A DNA stretch of 64,000 nucleotides from CAVVGZ01 sp963841845. GTDB lineage: Bacteria; Chloroflexota; Anaerolineae; Anaerolineales; Anaerolineaceae. The DNA is taken from NCBI GenBank assembly GCA_963841845.1, contig CAWJEG010000005.1, positions 310,001 to 374,000 of the forward strand, given 5' to 3'. The position numbers and the translations under genes were made by a program. Below, piece after piece: positions 1 through 8,657 of the stretch. Below the pieces are notes generated by a model. It had not been told where the DNA came from, ran no database searches, and saw only the letters and a list, made by a program, of their open reading frames with translations. Numbering within the stretch: the stretch's first letter is position 1; each line of letters starts with the position of its first letter.

Positions 1-1
1 T

Positions 2-178
2 TTCCTTGCATTCTTCACCAACTGGTATTTCAGCCGCTACTTTCTGCTTTGGAGAAGGCTCCCATTTTGGGAAAACATAATCTGGATCATTGGATTAACG
101 TCCATCGTGATTATTGGCGGATTTCTGTGGGACTTTTACCGCCAGAAAGCCATAAACCACCACCAGGATCAAGAATAA
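2..178 (+). CDS. C-terminal fragment of an integral membrane protein
   Basis: The open frame enters from the left edge and stops at a TAA at 176-178, leaving 58 residues. It holds one clear hydrophobic span (IIWIIGLTSIVIIGGFL), preceded by a basic-aromatic stretch and followed by a short polar tail (RQKAINHHQDQE). This is the usual end of a multi-pass membrane protein. Its place immediately upstream of a GT39-type glycosyltransferase suggests another GT-C enzyme or a flippase of the same polysaccharide locus, but no family can be assigned from this fragment. Confidence 0.55.
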   Translation, partial: FLAFFTNWYFSRYFLLWRRLPFWENIIWIIGLTSIVIIGGFLWDFYRQKAINHHQDQE

Positions 179-230
179 GCCTGCATGTTATAATCCATTC
201 TGGTAAGTTCGGCATGAAAGACAGGATTCA

Positions 231-2109
231 GTGACCCGATTTCGAAATGCAATAAACCAAATTGCCGAGTCCAGGATGCTGGCTTTAATCGTGGCATTGC
301 TTGGAATAATCCTCTATGCTTACCAATCGTATATCTATGCGCATCGCATCCCCTCCACCCTCGATGAGGGTAATTACCTCTACAAGGGACTCCTTTTCTT
401 AACCGGAAAATATTTTCCCTTCCAGGATTATGGGCCCTGGACAAATAAAATGCCGTTCTCTTTTTATATTCCTGGGTTAAGCCAGTTGATCGAACCAGGA
501 TTACGCAGCGGCAGGTATTTTGCCATCCTGCTCGGGGTTCTTATGCTGGTTGGATTATGGATTACCGGGCGGAGAGCTTGGCGGGTATTGGTGGGCAGCC
601 TTTGTTGTCATGTGGTTTGCGGTCAACCCGGTTATCATCAAAATGTACAGCCAGATGTTATCAGAAGGATTGATCGCATTCCTGTTAGCCTGGGTGTTTG
701 CCTTCTCCCTCGGGCAAAATCAAAAAACCTGGCAAACCATTCTTGGAATATTACTGGCAACACTGATAATTTTATCCCGCCAAAATATGCTGCCTCTTAT
801 TGTAATCATCCTGTGCTACTACCTTTGGGAACATGGCTGGAAAAATGCTCTAATTAATACAATCGTATTTCTGGCTGCTTTTCTTTTTATACACATTGTC
901 TTCTGGCCAGGCATTCTGCAATTGTGGATCGTCTGGATACCGCAAAATCTTTCTCCCTACCTGGATTCCTTCCGCTTGAATCTCGGAGGAACCAGTGTCT
1001 GGAATCCAGAGGTATCCCTTTTTAACAAGTTGTTTGTATTCTGGGAAGGAACACGCCACCACTTTATTCCCCTTTTCGGGACACTCATCGCCTGGATATT
1101 CTGGCCAAAAAAAGGGGATTGGAAATCACCATCTCATTATAGAATGGCCGTGATCCTGAGCGTGCTTTTTGCAGTAATGGTTTTATCCCATGCCTGGGCA
1201 TCAATCGATCAGGAGTACTGTGTTTTTTGTTACTCGCTTTATCTAAGCTTCTTCACCCACACAGGTCTTCTGGTCATCGTGCTTGTGTACCCATCCCTCA
1301 GAAAAGAGGCCGGTTTTTTCAGGCAGGCTCTGGCAATCCTGCTCACCCTGATCATTGCTTCCGGGGTTGCCTTCGGCGGTCACCAGGATGTGTCAAATTT
1401 CCTGATGAATATTCAAGTTCCGCGTATGCAAAATATGCGCTTTCTCCCCGGTACCACAGAGGTCTGGCGTTTTCTTGCAAATAAATTTGGCTATAGTATG
1501 GATACGCTTAAGGTCTGGATACCGATGGCTGCCGGTTTGATGCTGGGATTATCCATTGTGCTGCTGGTGGGAATAATATCCTATTTTTCCAGGCGAAAAA
1601 AGGTCTCTTACCCGGGTATTGGCTACCTCTCTATGGTTACCCTGCTGTTGGCGGGATTATTCCTCACCCCCACACCTATCCTTGGTGGAGGCAATCAAGT
1701 ACAGGAGTGCGGGGATGTCATCCAGTCATATGAAGATGCTGGCAGCTTATTGCGTACGATGATTCCGCAAGGTTCACTTATATACTGGTACGGCGGGCTT
1801 TCACCGGTACCACTGCTCTATTTACCGGATGTCCGCATCTTCCCCCCCCAGCTTAATGATGGCTATTCCTTCCGGACTGGGGGTGATCCTGAGCAGCTTG
1901 AAAGGAACGGTTACTGGAATGAACCCCTTTCGGACCAATGGATGCTTGAAGCAGATTATGTATTACTGGAAGGGCGTTACTACAAAGGGAAAACAAAAGA
2001 TCAATTGGAGAACGGGCCATTTTACGAATTATCCAAAGCGACCGAAGCCATATTAAAATGTGAGTATAAATATGGTACTGAGATTCGAATTTTTCGGAGA
2101 GTACAGTGA
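231..2109 (+). CDS. GT39/ArnT-like integral membrane glycosyltransferase (frameshifted)
   Basis: The protein, about 625 residues, has some 10-12 hydrophobic spans and an acidic first extracytoplasmic loop (STLDEGNYLYKG), as in PMT/ArnT GT-C transferases that use polyprenyl-phosphate sugars. The reading frame changes near 571-576: residues through GLWITGRR lie in the first frame, and LGGYWWAAFVVMW onward in the next. One surplus base in 'cggagagctt' would explain it. The start is a GTG at 231. The stop overlaps the next start by 4 bp (GTGA), so the two are translationally coupled. It likely adds a sugar to a surface glycan or lipid on the outer face of the membrane; the substrate is unknown. 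Confidence 0.75.
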
Positions 2110-3077
2110 AAATTTCTGTGGTAATCCCCGTATACAACGAAGAGGGAAATTTGCTCCTGCTTTATCAGGCAGTAAAGGATGCGCTGGCAAATCTGCAGGA
2201 AGAATGGGAGCTCATCCTGGTGGACGACGGAAGCCAGGACCAGAGTCCGAATATTCTCACTGAACTGGCTGATCAGGATCCAGAACATATCAGGGTGGTC
2301 CTACTCCGCCGCAACTTTGGCCAAACCGCCGCGATTGCAGCAGGAATTGATTACACGGACGGTGAGATCATCTTTTTGATGGATGCAGATTTACAAAATG
2401 ATCCGGCAGATATTCCGATGATGCTTGAAAAGATGAAAGAAGGTTATGATGTGGTTAGCGGGTGGAGGGTAGACCGCAAAGATACATTCCTCACCCGTAC
2501 CATACCTTCCAAAATTGCAAATTGGGTCATTTCCTGGGTTACCCAGGTCCCCCTTCACGATTACGGGTGCACTTTGAAAGGGTACCGGCGGGAGGTCATC
2601 ACCGGTTTCAGGCTGTACGGAGAAATGCACCGCTTTATCCCGGTATATGCCAGTTCTGTGGGCGCCAGGATAATCGAGGTTCCTGTACGGCACCATCCCA
2701 GGAAATTTGGTAAAGCCAAATACGGGCTTGAGCGTACCCTAAAAGTTATCCTGGACTTGTTTACGGTTAAGTTTTTATACAGTTTTGCCAATAAACCGAT
2801 CTATCTTTTCGGCGGCACGGGCATGTTCCTCATGTTCCTCAGCGGACTGGTATTATTTTATCTGGCAATGCGGCGAATTTTCATCGGCACATCTGTCCTG
2901 GCATCCCCCTTATTTCAAATGAGCACCCTGATATTCATGATGGGTTTTCAGGCAATTCTGATGGGTTTGATTGCAGAACTGCTCGTGCGCACATATCATG
3001 AATCCCAGGGAAAACCGACCTATACCGTACGGCAGGTCATTCATCCCAACCACCAGAATACCGATAACCAGGGATAG
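2106..3077 (+). CDS. GT2 polyprenyl-phosphate glycosyltransferase (DPM1/ArnC/GtrB-like)
   Basis: This 323-residue protein has a GT-A domain (about 1-225) with the classic motifs VVIPVYNEEGN, LVDDGS, MDADLQNDP (metal-binding DxD) and YGCTLKGYR. Two C-terminal membrane spans follow (about 233-260 and 270-295). Such enzymes move a sugar from a nucleotide donor onto undecaprenyl phosphate at the cytoplasmic face, which supplies GT-C enzymes like the one just upstream. The GTG start at 2106 overlaps the previous stop, and the next gene begins 2 bp downstream, so the three form one operon. The family call is secure; the sugar is unknown. Confidence 0.9.
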   Translation: MKISVVIPVYNEEGNLLLLYQAVKDALANLQEEWELILVDDGSQDQSPNILTELADQDPEHIRVVLLRRNFGQTAAIAAGIDYTDGEIIFLMDADLQNDPADIPMMLEKMKEGYDVVSGWRVDRKDTFLTRTIPSKIANWVISWVTQVPLHDYGCTLKGYRREVITGFRLYGEMHRFIPVYASSVGARIIEVPVRHHPRKFGKAKYGLERTLKVILDLFTVKFLYSFANKPIYLFGGTGMFLMFLSGLVLFYLAMRRIFIGTSVLASPLFQMSTLIFMMGFQAILMGLIAELLVRTYHESQGKPTYTVRQVIHPNHQNTDNQG

Positions 3078-3079
3078 GC

Positions 3080-4216
3080 ATGAAAATCCTGGTATTAATA
3101 CATGAATACCCCCCGGTGGGTGGAGGCGGTGGGCGGGTAGCCCAGGATGTTTGCGAAGGATTGGCATCATTAAACCACCAGGTTTATCTCGTCACGGCGC
3201 ATTTTGGCGATCTGCCATACCAAGAACAAAATGGGAATCTGACCATTCGCCGGCTGCGGTGCGGGAGGAAACAGGCATATCGCGCAGGTATGCAGGCTAT
3301 GCTTGGATATGTCCTGGCTGCCTTTTGGAATGGCTTGCGGCTGATTAAACAGTGGAAACCTGATGTCATTCATGTTCACTTTGCTGTCCCTGCGGGTGCG
3401 GCCGCATGGGCACTATCAACCATCACCGGGGTGCCTTATGTACTGACCGCTCATTTAGGTGATGTTCCAGGAACAGTACCGGAGAAAACCGGGGGATGGT
3501 TCCGCTGGGTTTATCCGCTCACACCGATGATCTGGAAAAAAGCCAGTGTAGTAACCGCTGTATCAGAATTTACCCGTGAAAGTGCTCAAAAACATTACCG
3601 GATTCCGATCCAGGTGATTTACAACGGGGTCGATTTGCAGAAAATCAATCCCGGGGTAATCCGGGTAAATACACCTCCCCGCATCATATTTGCTGGACGT
3701 CTGATGCAGCAGAAAAATCCAGTAAGGATTATTGAGATTCTCGCAGAATTAAAAGATCTTGATTGGCGTCTCACCTTAGCCGGAGATGGACCCTTGAAGG
3801 CAGAGATTGAAAGCGCCATTCAAATCCATGGTCTTGCGGACCGCATCAGCATGCCCGGTTGGATAACCCCCCAGCAGGTTATCGCCGAGTTCTCAGCCAG
3901 CGATATTCTATTAATGCCTTCCTTATCAGAGGGACTGCCGGTTGTTGGGGTACAGGCAGCTGCTATGGGGTTGGTTCTGGTTCTAAGCAATGTTGGTGGT
4001 AATATCGATCTGGTTGAACCGGGAATTAATGGATTTCTCCTTGATGCTCAGGATAAAAAAGGATTTGCAAACAGCCTGAGGACCTTATTAGAGAATCCGG
4101 AGAGACTTCTTGAAATGCGCAAAGCAAGCCGGAACCTGGCAGAGAAATTTGATATAAACGGGATTATTGCTGAATATCAGGGTGCTTTTAACCAGGCTGT
4201 CCGCAAGCAAAATTAA
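3080..4216 (+). CDS. GT4 family glycosyltransferase
   Basis: The protein has 378 residues with a two-Rossmann GT-B fold. The N-terminal acceptor domain starts MKILVLIHEYPPVGGGGGRVAQD. The C-terminal donor domain has FAGRLMQQKNP, LAGDGPL and MPSLSEGLPVVGVQAA. In the usual E-x7-E motif the second Glu is Gln here (EGLPVVGVQ), a variant seen in some GT4 enzymes. No membrane span is evident, so it acts in the cytoplasm on a lipid-linked or soluble acceptor. It starts 2 bp after the GT2 gene and probably shares its transcript. Donor and acceptor cannot be told from sequence. Confidence 0.88.
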   Translation: MKILVLIHEYPPVGGGGGRVAQDVCEGLASLNHQVYLVTAHFGDLPYQEQNGNLTIRRLRCGRKQAYRAGMQAMLGYVLAAFWNGLRLIKQWKPDVIHVHFAVPAGAAAWALSTITGVPYVLTAHLGDVPGTVPEKTGGWFRWVYPLTPMIWKKASVVTAVSEFTRESAQKHYRIPIQVIYNGVDLQKINPGVIRVNTPPRIIFAGRLMQQKNPVRIIEILAELKDLDWRLTLAGDGPLKAEIESAIQIHGLADRISMPGWITPQQVIAEFSASDILLMPSLSEGLPVVGVQAAAMGLVLVLSNVGGNIDLVEPGINGFLLDAQDKKGFANSLRTLLENPERLLEMRKASRNLAEKFDINGIIAEYQGAFNQAVRKQN

Positions 4217-4278
4217 TAGCCGTATGTTTAAAATAATGTTTATCCAATTTTCCTACCCAAGGCCAGGTACGCTTACCA

Positions 4279-5826
4279 TTGAATGAAATTTCCAACCAAC
4301 CGGCAACTGATCCTCCTTTGAATCCACCCAAAAAGGGCTCCTTTGCCGGAGATGTAATCAAACTGGTTAGCGGGACGTCCTTTGCACAGTTGATCACGGT
4401 ACTTGCCGCGCCATTATTAACCCGGCTTTACAGCCCGGCAGATTTTGGAGTTCTGGCAGTATTTATCTCTACTACCGATTTGCTGGGGGTAATAGCCTGC
4501 CTGAGCTATGAGCAGGCCATCGTCCTCCCCGAGGAAGATAAAAATGCTGTCAATCTCTTTAGCTTGAGTCTGCTTATTGCCTCATGCATATCGCTGCTGA
4601 GTATTCCCATTTTTGTGGCAAGCCAGCAAATTTTTACCAGGGTATTAAAAATGCCGGAGATTCTTCCCTACCTCTGGCTGCTGCCGCTATCCATACTGGC
4701 TACCGGGTCATTTTATGCGTTCAATTACTGGAATACCCGTACCAGAAAATTTGGGAGGCTGGCTATCCGGCGTGTGATCAACTCCCTCTTAGCCGTTATT
4801 ATCCAGCTGGGCTTCGCCCTGGCCGGGTGGCGCACTGCAGGAGGATTAATCCTTGGTTATTTCGGTGGTGTATTCATCTCCACCTTGATCCTTGGGTTGG
4901 AAATCTGGCGGGATGACAAACGATTGATTTTGGGTAATCTTAACTGGGGAGTCATGATACAAAACCTCAAGCGTTACCGTAAGTTCCCCATGTTCACCAC
5001 CTGGTCAACCTTGCTGAACGTTTCATCCTGGCAGCTGCCTTCTTACATGCTTCCCGCCTATTTTTCCAAAACCATCAGTGGATACTATGCCCTTGGTAAC
5101 CGTGTTCTACGCCTGCCTATGGGATTAATAGGTGGGACAATTGGGCAGGCATTTTTCCCCCGAGCTGCGCGGGCCAAGGAAAACGGAACCCTGGATATTG
5201 TAGTTGAAAGTGTTTTTAACCGTTTGGTAGCCTTCAGCCTGTTTCCGCTGCTTGTCATTGCCATCGCCGGAGAGGATATATTTGTGATTGCTTTTGGTGA
5301 GAGTTGGGCCGAGGCAGGAGTTTACAGCCAGATTCTCAGTATCTGGACATTTTTCTGGTTTATATCGGCACCAATGAGCCAGCTCTTTAATGTACTTGAA
5401 AAACAGGAATACAATCTCGCAATCAACATGGCTATTTTTATAACCCGGTTTATTGCCCTTACCCTGGGTGGGTTGCTAGGGAATGCACGTCTTACCATAG
5501 TCTTTTTCACCATATCCGGCATCCTGACCTATGGATTCCAGAGTTTTTATATAATCCACTCTGCCGGGGTCAAATGGAACCGTGTTTTCAAGATTCTGGG
5601 GGAAAAATTTTCCTATTTTGTGCCTGCCGGAGCATTACTGCTTTTCACCAAACTGGTGTTTGATAATCCCTGGGCTACTGTTATCGTTGCAGTGATATCC
5701 GCAGGTATTTATTATTACTTGATTATTCGCTCTGATGAGATCATCGTCGCCACTATTGCCAGAAATCCAGCCGGCAGGAAAATCCTCAAACTTGTTCACA
5801 TCCCATTTACCCCTGGAATTGGGTAA
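4279..5826 (+). CDS. Wzx-like polysaccharide flippase (MOP superfamily)
   Basis: The protein has 515 residues with about 12-14 hydrophobic spans beginning at VIKLVSGTSFAQLITVLAAPLLTRLYSPADFG, the standard opening of polysaccharide-biosynthesis exporters. It would flip an undecaprenyl-linked oligosaccharide across the cytoplasmic membrane. The best start is a TTG at 4279; no in-frame ATG lies before the first span. The leader MNEISNQPATDPPLNPPKKGS is polar and proline-rich. A second flippase sits at 10756-12210, so the region may build two different glycans. Confidence 0.88.
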   Translation: MNEISNQPATDPPLNPPKKGSFAGDVIKLVSGTSFAQLITVLAAPLLTRLYSPADFGVLAVFISTTDLLGVIACLSYEQAIVLPEEDKNAVNLFSLSLLIASCISLLSIPIFVASQQIFTRVLKMPEILPYLWLLPLSILATGSFYAFNYWNTRTRKFGRLAIRRVINSLLAVIIQLGFALAGWRTAGGLILGYFGGVFISTLILGLEIWRDDKRLILGNLNWGVMIQNLKRYRKFPMFTTWSTLLNVSSWQLPSYMLPAYFSKTISGYYALGNRVLRLPMGLIGGTIGQAFFPRAARAKENGTLDIVVESVFNRLVAFSLFPLLVIAIAGEDIFVIAFGESWAEAGVYSQILSIWTFFWFISAPMSQLFNVLEKQEYNLAINMAIFITRFIALTLGGLLGNARLTIVFFTISGILTYGFQSFYIIHSAGVKWNRVFKILGEKFSYFVPAGALLLFTKLVFDNPWATVIVAVISAGIYYYLIIRSDEIIVATIARNPAGRKILKLVHIPFTPGIG

Positions 5827-5921
5827 AGATCAGGATTGCATTACCCGATTTTCATGTTCCAACCCGGAAAATTCGTCCCTAATTGGAAGAGATACATCCA
5901 AATAATCCATAAAAACCGCTA

Positions 5922-5930
5922 TGGTATAAT
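5922..5930 (+). promoter_or_regulatory. Extended -10 promoter (TGGTATAAT)
   Basis: An extended -10 element, TG-N-TATAAT, ends 8 bases before the ATG at 5939. No convincing -35 box is present at 17 bp. Transcription would start near 5937, almost on the start codon, and no Shine-Dalgarno sequence precedes it (the gap is attttttc), so a leaderless or near-leaderless mRNA is plausible. Seen directly: the TATAAT and its spacing. Inferred: that it is used. Confidence 0.45.
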
Positions 5931-5938
5931 ATTTTTTC

Positions 5939-7207
5939 ATGAAATTATTGCTTATTTCCCCAAAATTCCCGCCTTACAATTCAAATGGCGCCCGCCGCGC
6001 CAGCAAGTTGGCCAGGTTCCTGGTATCACGCGGGCATGATGTGCGTGTTTTAACCGCACAAGACTTACCCCTGATGACCGGCTTAAATGTGGAAATTGAT
6101 CCCACGAAAGTCACCTCCACCCCCTGGTTTAATGTCAATTTTCTGCCTGAATTGTTTTTTGGCGGTAAGAAAAAGGTCGCCCGGGAGGGTTATAAGGGGG
6201 GTGATTCCAATTTGAAGAAATGGAGCAAGATTTACCGGATGTTTTTCCACTTTCCTGATGACCTGATCGGCTGGTATCCGTATGCCATTAAGACCGGCAA
6301 GATGATTATCAATGAATGGATCCCAGACTTGATTTACGCCAGTGGACCGCCTTTCAGCGCTTTAATGGTTGCAGCCAGATTACACACCTCCAGCCGGATA
6401 CCCTGGGTGGCCGAATTCCGTGATTTATGGGCAGATAATGCTTATTATGAGTTTCCCGATGTCCGGCGCAAACTGGAGAATTTGCTGGAAAAAAACACTT
6501 TGAGACATTGCTCAGGCATCATTACAGTCTCTCCACCCTGGTCGGAATGGATGCACCGGAAATATGATAGACCGGTTGAAACCGTACTGAATGGGTTTGA
6601 CGGGTCAGATTTTCCACCGCCAACAGCTGGCAGAAATATGGATCTGGATAGGCTGATTATTAACTACACCGGGGCTGTTTACCTGCCATACCGGGATCCT
6701 TCGCCATTATTTGCTGCCATGGAACTGCTGGGTAAAGAGGCAGAACCCATCCGGGTCCATTTCTTTTCGCGCTACTTTGATCATATCCAATCTCTGGCTG
6801 ATAACCACCAGGTTGCACACCTTGTAACCTGTCACGGCCTGGTACCCTATCGGGAATCCTTACAGCAGCAGGTGGACGCAGATATCAACTTGATGCTTAA
6901 CCGGAATGAAGAAGATCAATTCGGCGTGATCCCCGCAAAACTGTATGAGTACATTGGCTGCCGCAGACCAATCCTGGCGGTGGATATGGGGCATGGTGCT
7001 GCCGCCGATATGATCCGCAGCCGCAGCGCAGGTGTGGTCATGAATGATCCCCACCAGATTGCTGCCCAGCTCCGGGTATGGCTCAAAGAAAAAAAAGACA
7101 ACGGGTGTATTAAACCAGTCCCTCTTGAAGCCCAGAAAGGACTTTCCAGGGATGAACAATTCGAATTATTGGAAGCCATATTACTCAAACTGGTCAGATC
7201 CCGTTAA
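5939..7207 (+). CDS. GT4-like glycosyltransferase
   Basis: The 422-residue protein has a GT-B fold. The N-terminal domain opens MKLLLISPKFPPYNSNGARRASK, and an N-terminal WVAEFRDLWADNAYYEFP segment is followed by GIITVSPPWSEWM, typical of GT4-family (WbuB/WcaI-like) enzymes. The donor side has FGVIPAKLYEYIGCRRPILA with a conserved Glu. It has no membrane span. It follows the first flippase after 112 bp and appears to have its own promoter. It probably adds a residue to a lipid-linked surface glycan; the specificity is unknown. Confidence 0.8.
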   Translation: MKLLLISPKFPPYNSNGARRASKLARFLVSRGHDVRVLTAQDLPLMTGLNVEIDPTKVTSTPWFNVNFLPELFFGGKKKVAREGYKGGDSNLKKWSKIYRMFFHFPDDLIGWYPYAIKTGKMIINEWIPDLIYASGPPFSALMVAARLHTSSRIPWVAEFRDLWADNAYYEFPDVRRKLENLLEKNTLRHCSGIITVSPPWSEWMHRKYDRPVETVLNGFDGSDFPPPTAGRNMDLDRLIINYTGAVYLPYRDPSPLFAAMELLGKEAEPIRVHFFSRYFDHIQSLADNHQVAHLVTCHGLVPYRESLQQQVDADINLMLNRNEEDQFGVIPAKLYEYIGCRRPILAVDMGHGAAADMIRSRSAGVVMNDPHQIAAQLRVWLKEKKDNGCIKPVPLEAQKGLSRDEQFELLEAILLKLVRSR

Positions 7208-7211
7208 AAAT

Positions 7212-7235
7212 AACCATAATTATGGTTCCTTTTTT
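7212..7235 (+). terminator. Possible intrinsic terminator
   Basis: A perfect 16-base palindrome (aaccat-aatt-atggtt, 7212-7227) is followed by cctttttt, five bases after the stop of the upstream gene. The stem is AT-rich and short, so termination may be weak. The next gene starts about 260 bp downstream. Confidence 0.4.
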
Positions 7236-7496
7236 GTGGAAATTCTGAAAAGGGGACGTCGCATTTCCAATCCAATCCCGGATCTCACAGGCAGCGCACA
7301 GTGCCAGTCATCCAACCAAAAAATGGTAAGGTCTTAATCGAAATCCGGTACAGCACCGGCACCAGGTCCGTCACTATTCCCATTGCTATCTACGTATGAT
7401 ATGATACCTTACCATCAGCCAGGCAACATTAATTCCTACTCTACGCATGCATTTAAAAAGTCTGGGTGATATCATCAACCTGTTCCGGAACAATTC

Positions 7497-8654
7497 ATGA
7501 CCTTGAATGAGAAAAAGTCATCAATTCTGCTGATTGGTTCCCAAATGACAACAGGGGGATCTCAAAGCATTCTCTTAATTCTTTCCAAATGGCTTCATGA
7601 AAATGCACATCCTGTGAAGCTTGTTTTTTTCCATGATGAAGATGGATTACATGAAAAATGGAAGCAGCAATTCTCCTTTCCAATCATCAACTTAAAGGCA
7701 TGGGAAAAAAAACCTCAATCCATCCGCAAGTATTTTATGCTTATTAGGGGTATCTTCAGGCTATATCAACTCATGCGCCAGGAGAATGCCGCTGCCGTGA
7801 TGACCTTCACCCATCACAGCAATCTTATGGGCATACCGATTGCATGGGTTCAGGGAATCCCTGTTCGGATTGCTGCCCACCGTGGAAGAATACACGGATT
7901 TCCCCGCTGGCAGGAAAAAATTCATTCCTGGATGATTAATTCCGGTATGGCGACGAAACTGGTAGCCATATCGAAACAAATTGGTAAAGATGCTGTCAGC
8001 GAAGGGGTCAATCCAGAAAAAATCCTGGTCATTCCTAACGGAGTTGAACCATTGGATTTTGATCCTTCTGTCAGGGCTGAAAAAAGGGCGGAATTAAACA
8101 TCCAGCCGGGACAATTGGTTGTCCTATCGGTAGGCAGATTGAGTTATGAAAAAGGTCACGATGTGCTTATCAACGCCATACCCATCGTACTTCAAAAATA
8201 TTCCCAAACGGTTTTTATTTTTTCAGGTGATGGGCCTCAGAGATCAGCCCTTGAAAAAAAGGTTGACACCCTTGATATCCGCCAAAATGTTGTATTCCTG
8301 GGTGTCCGAACCGATGTGCGGGAGTTAATTGCAGGTGCGGATCTCTTTGTCTTCCCAAGCCGTTCCGAAGGGTTGGGACAGGCATTATTGGAAGCAATGA
8401 GCGTTGGAATAACCGTGGTTGCATCGAATGTAGGCGGGATTCCTGAGGTAATCGATCACGGCATGTCAGGTGTGCTGGTGACCCCCGAAAATCCGCAAGC
8501 GCTTGCTCAAGCCATTATTGAAATGTTGGTTAATGAAGAACAAAGGGAAATTTTCAGCAGCGCAGCCAGGGAATCGGTCAGGAAAAAATACCCTATTCAG
8601 AAAATGTTTGATAGTTACTTAAAAATATTAGATCCTCCATCAACAGGTCAATGA
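7497..8654 (+). CDS. GT4 family glycosyltransferase
   Basis: The 385-residue GT-B enzyme has an N-terminal domain with GSQMTTGGSQSILLILSKWL, and a Glycos_transf_1 domain with VLSVGRLSYEKGHDVLINA, FSGDGPQRSALE and the E-x7-E motif SRSEGLGQALLEAM. The motif then continues into VASNVGGIPEVI. All expected donor-site features are present. The start is ATG at 7497. The stop lies 3 bp before the next ATG, so this gene and the downstream membrane protein are co-translated. It likely extends the locus glycan in the cytoplasm. Confidence 0.9.
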   Translation: MTLNEKKSSILLIGSQMTTGGSQSILLILSKWLHENAHPVKLVFFHDEDGLHEKWKQQFSFPIINLKAWEKKPQSIRKYFMLIRGIFRLYQLMRQENAAAVMTFTHHSNLMGIPIAWVQGIPVRIAAHRGRIHGFPRWQEKIHSWMINSGMATKLVAISKQIGKDAVSEGVNPEKILVIPNGVEPLDFDPSVRAEKRAELNIQPGQLVVLSVGRLSYEKGHDVLINAIPIVLQKYSQTVFIFSGDGPQRSALEKKVDTLDIRQNVVFLGVRTDVRELIAGADLFVFPSRSEGLGQALLEAMSVGITVVASNVGGIPEVIDHGMSGVLVTPENPQALAQAIIEMLVNEEQREIFSSAARESVRKKYPIQKMFDSYLKILDPPSTGQ

Positions 8655-8657
8655 CCA

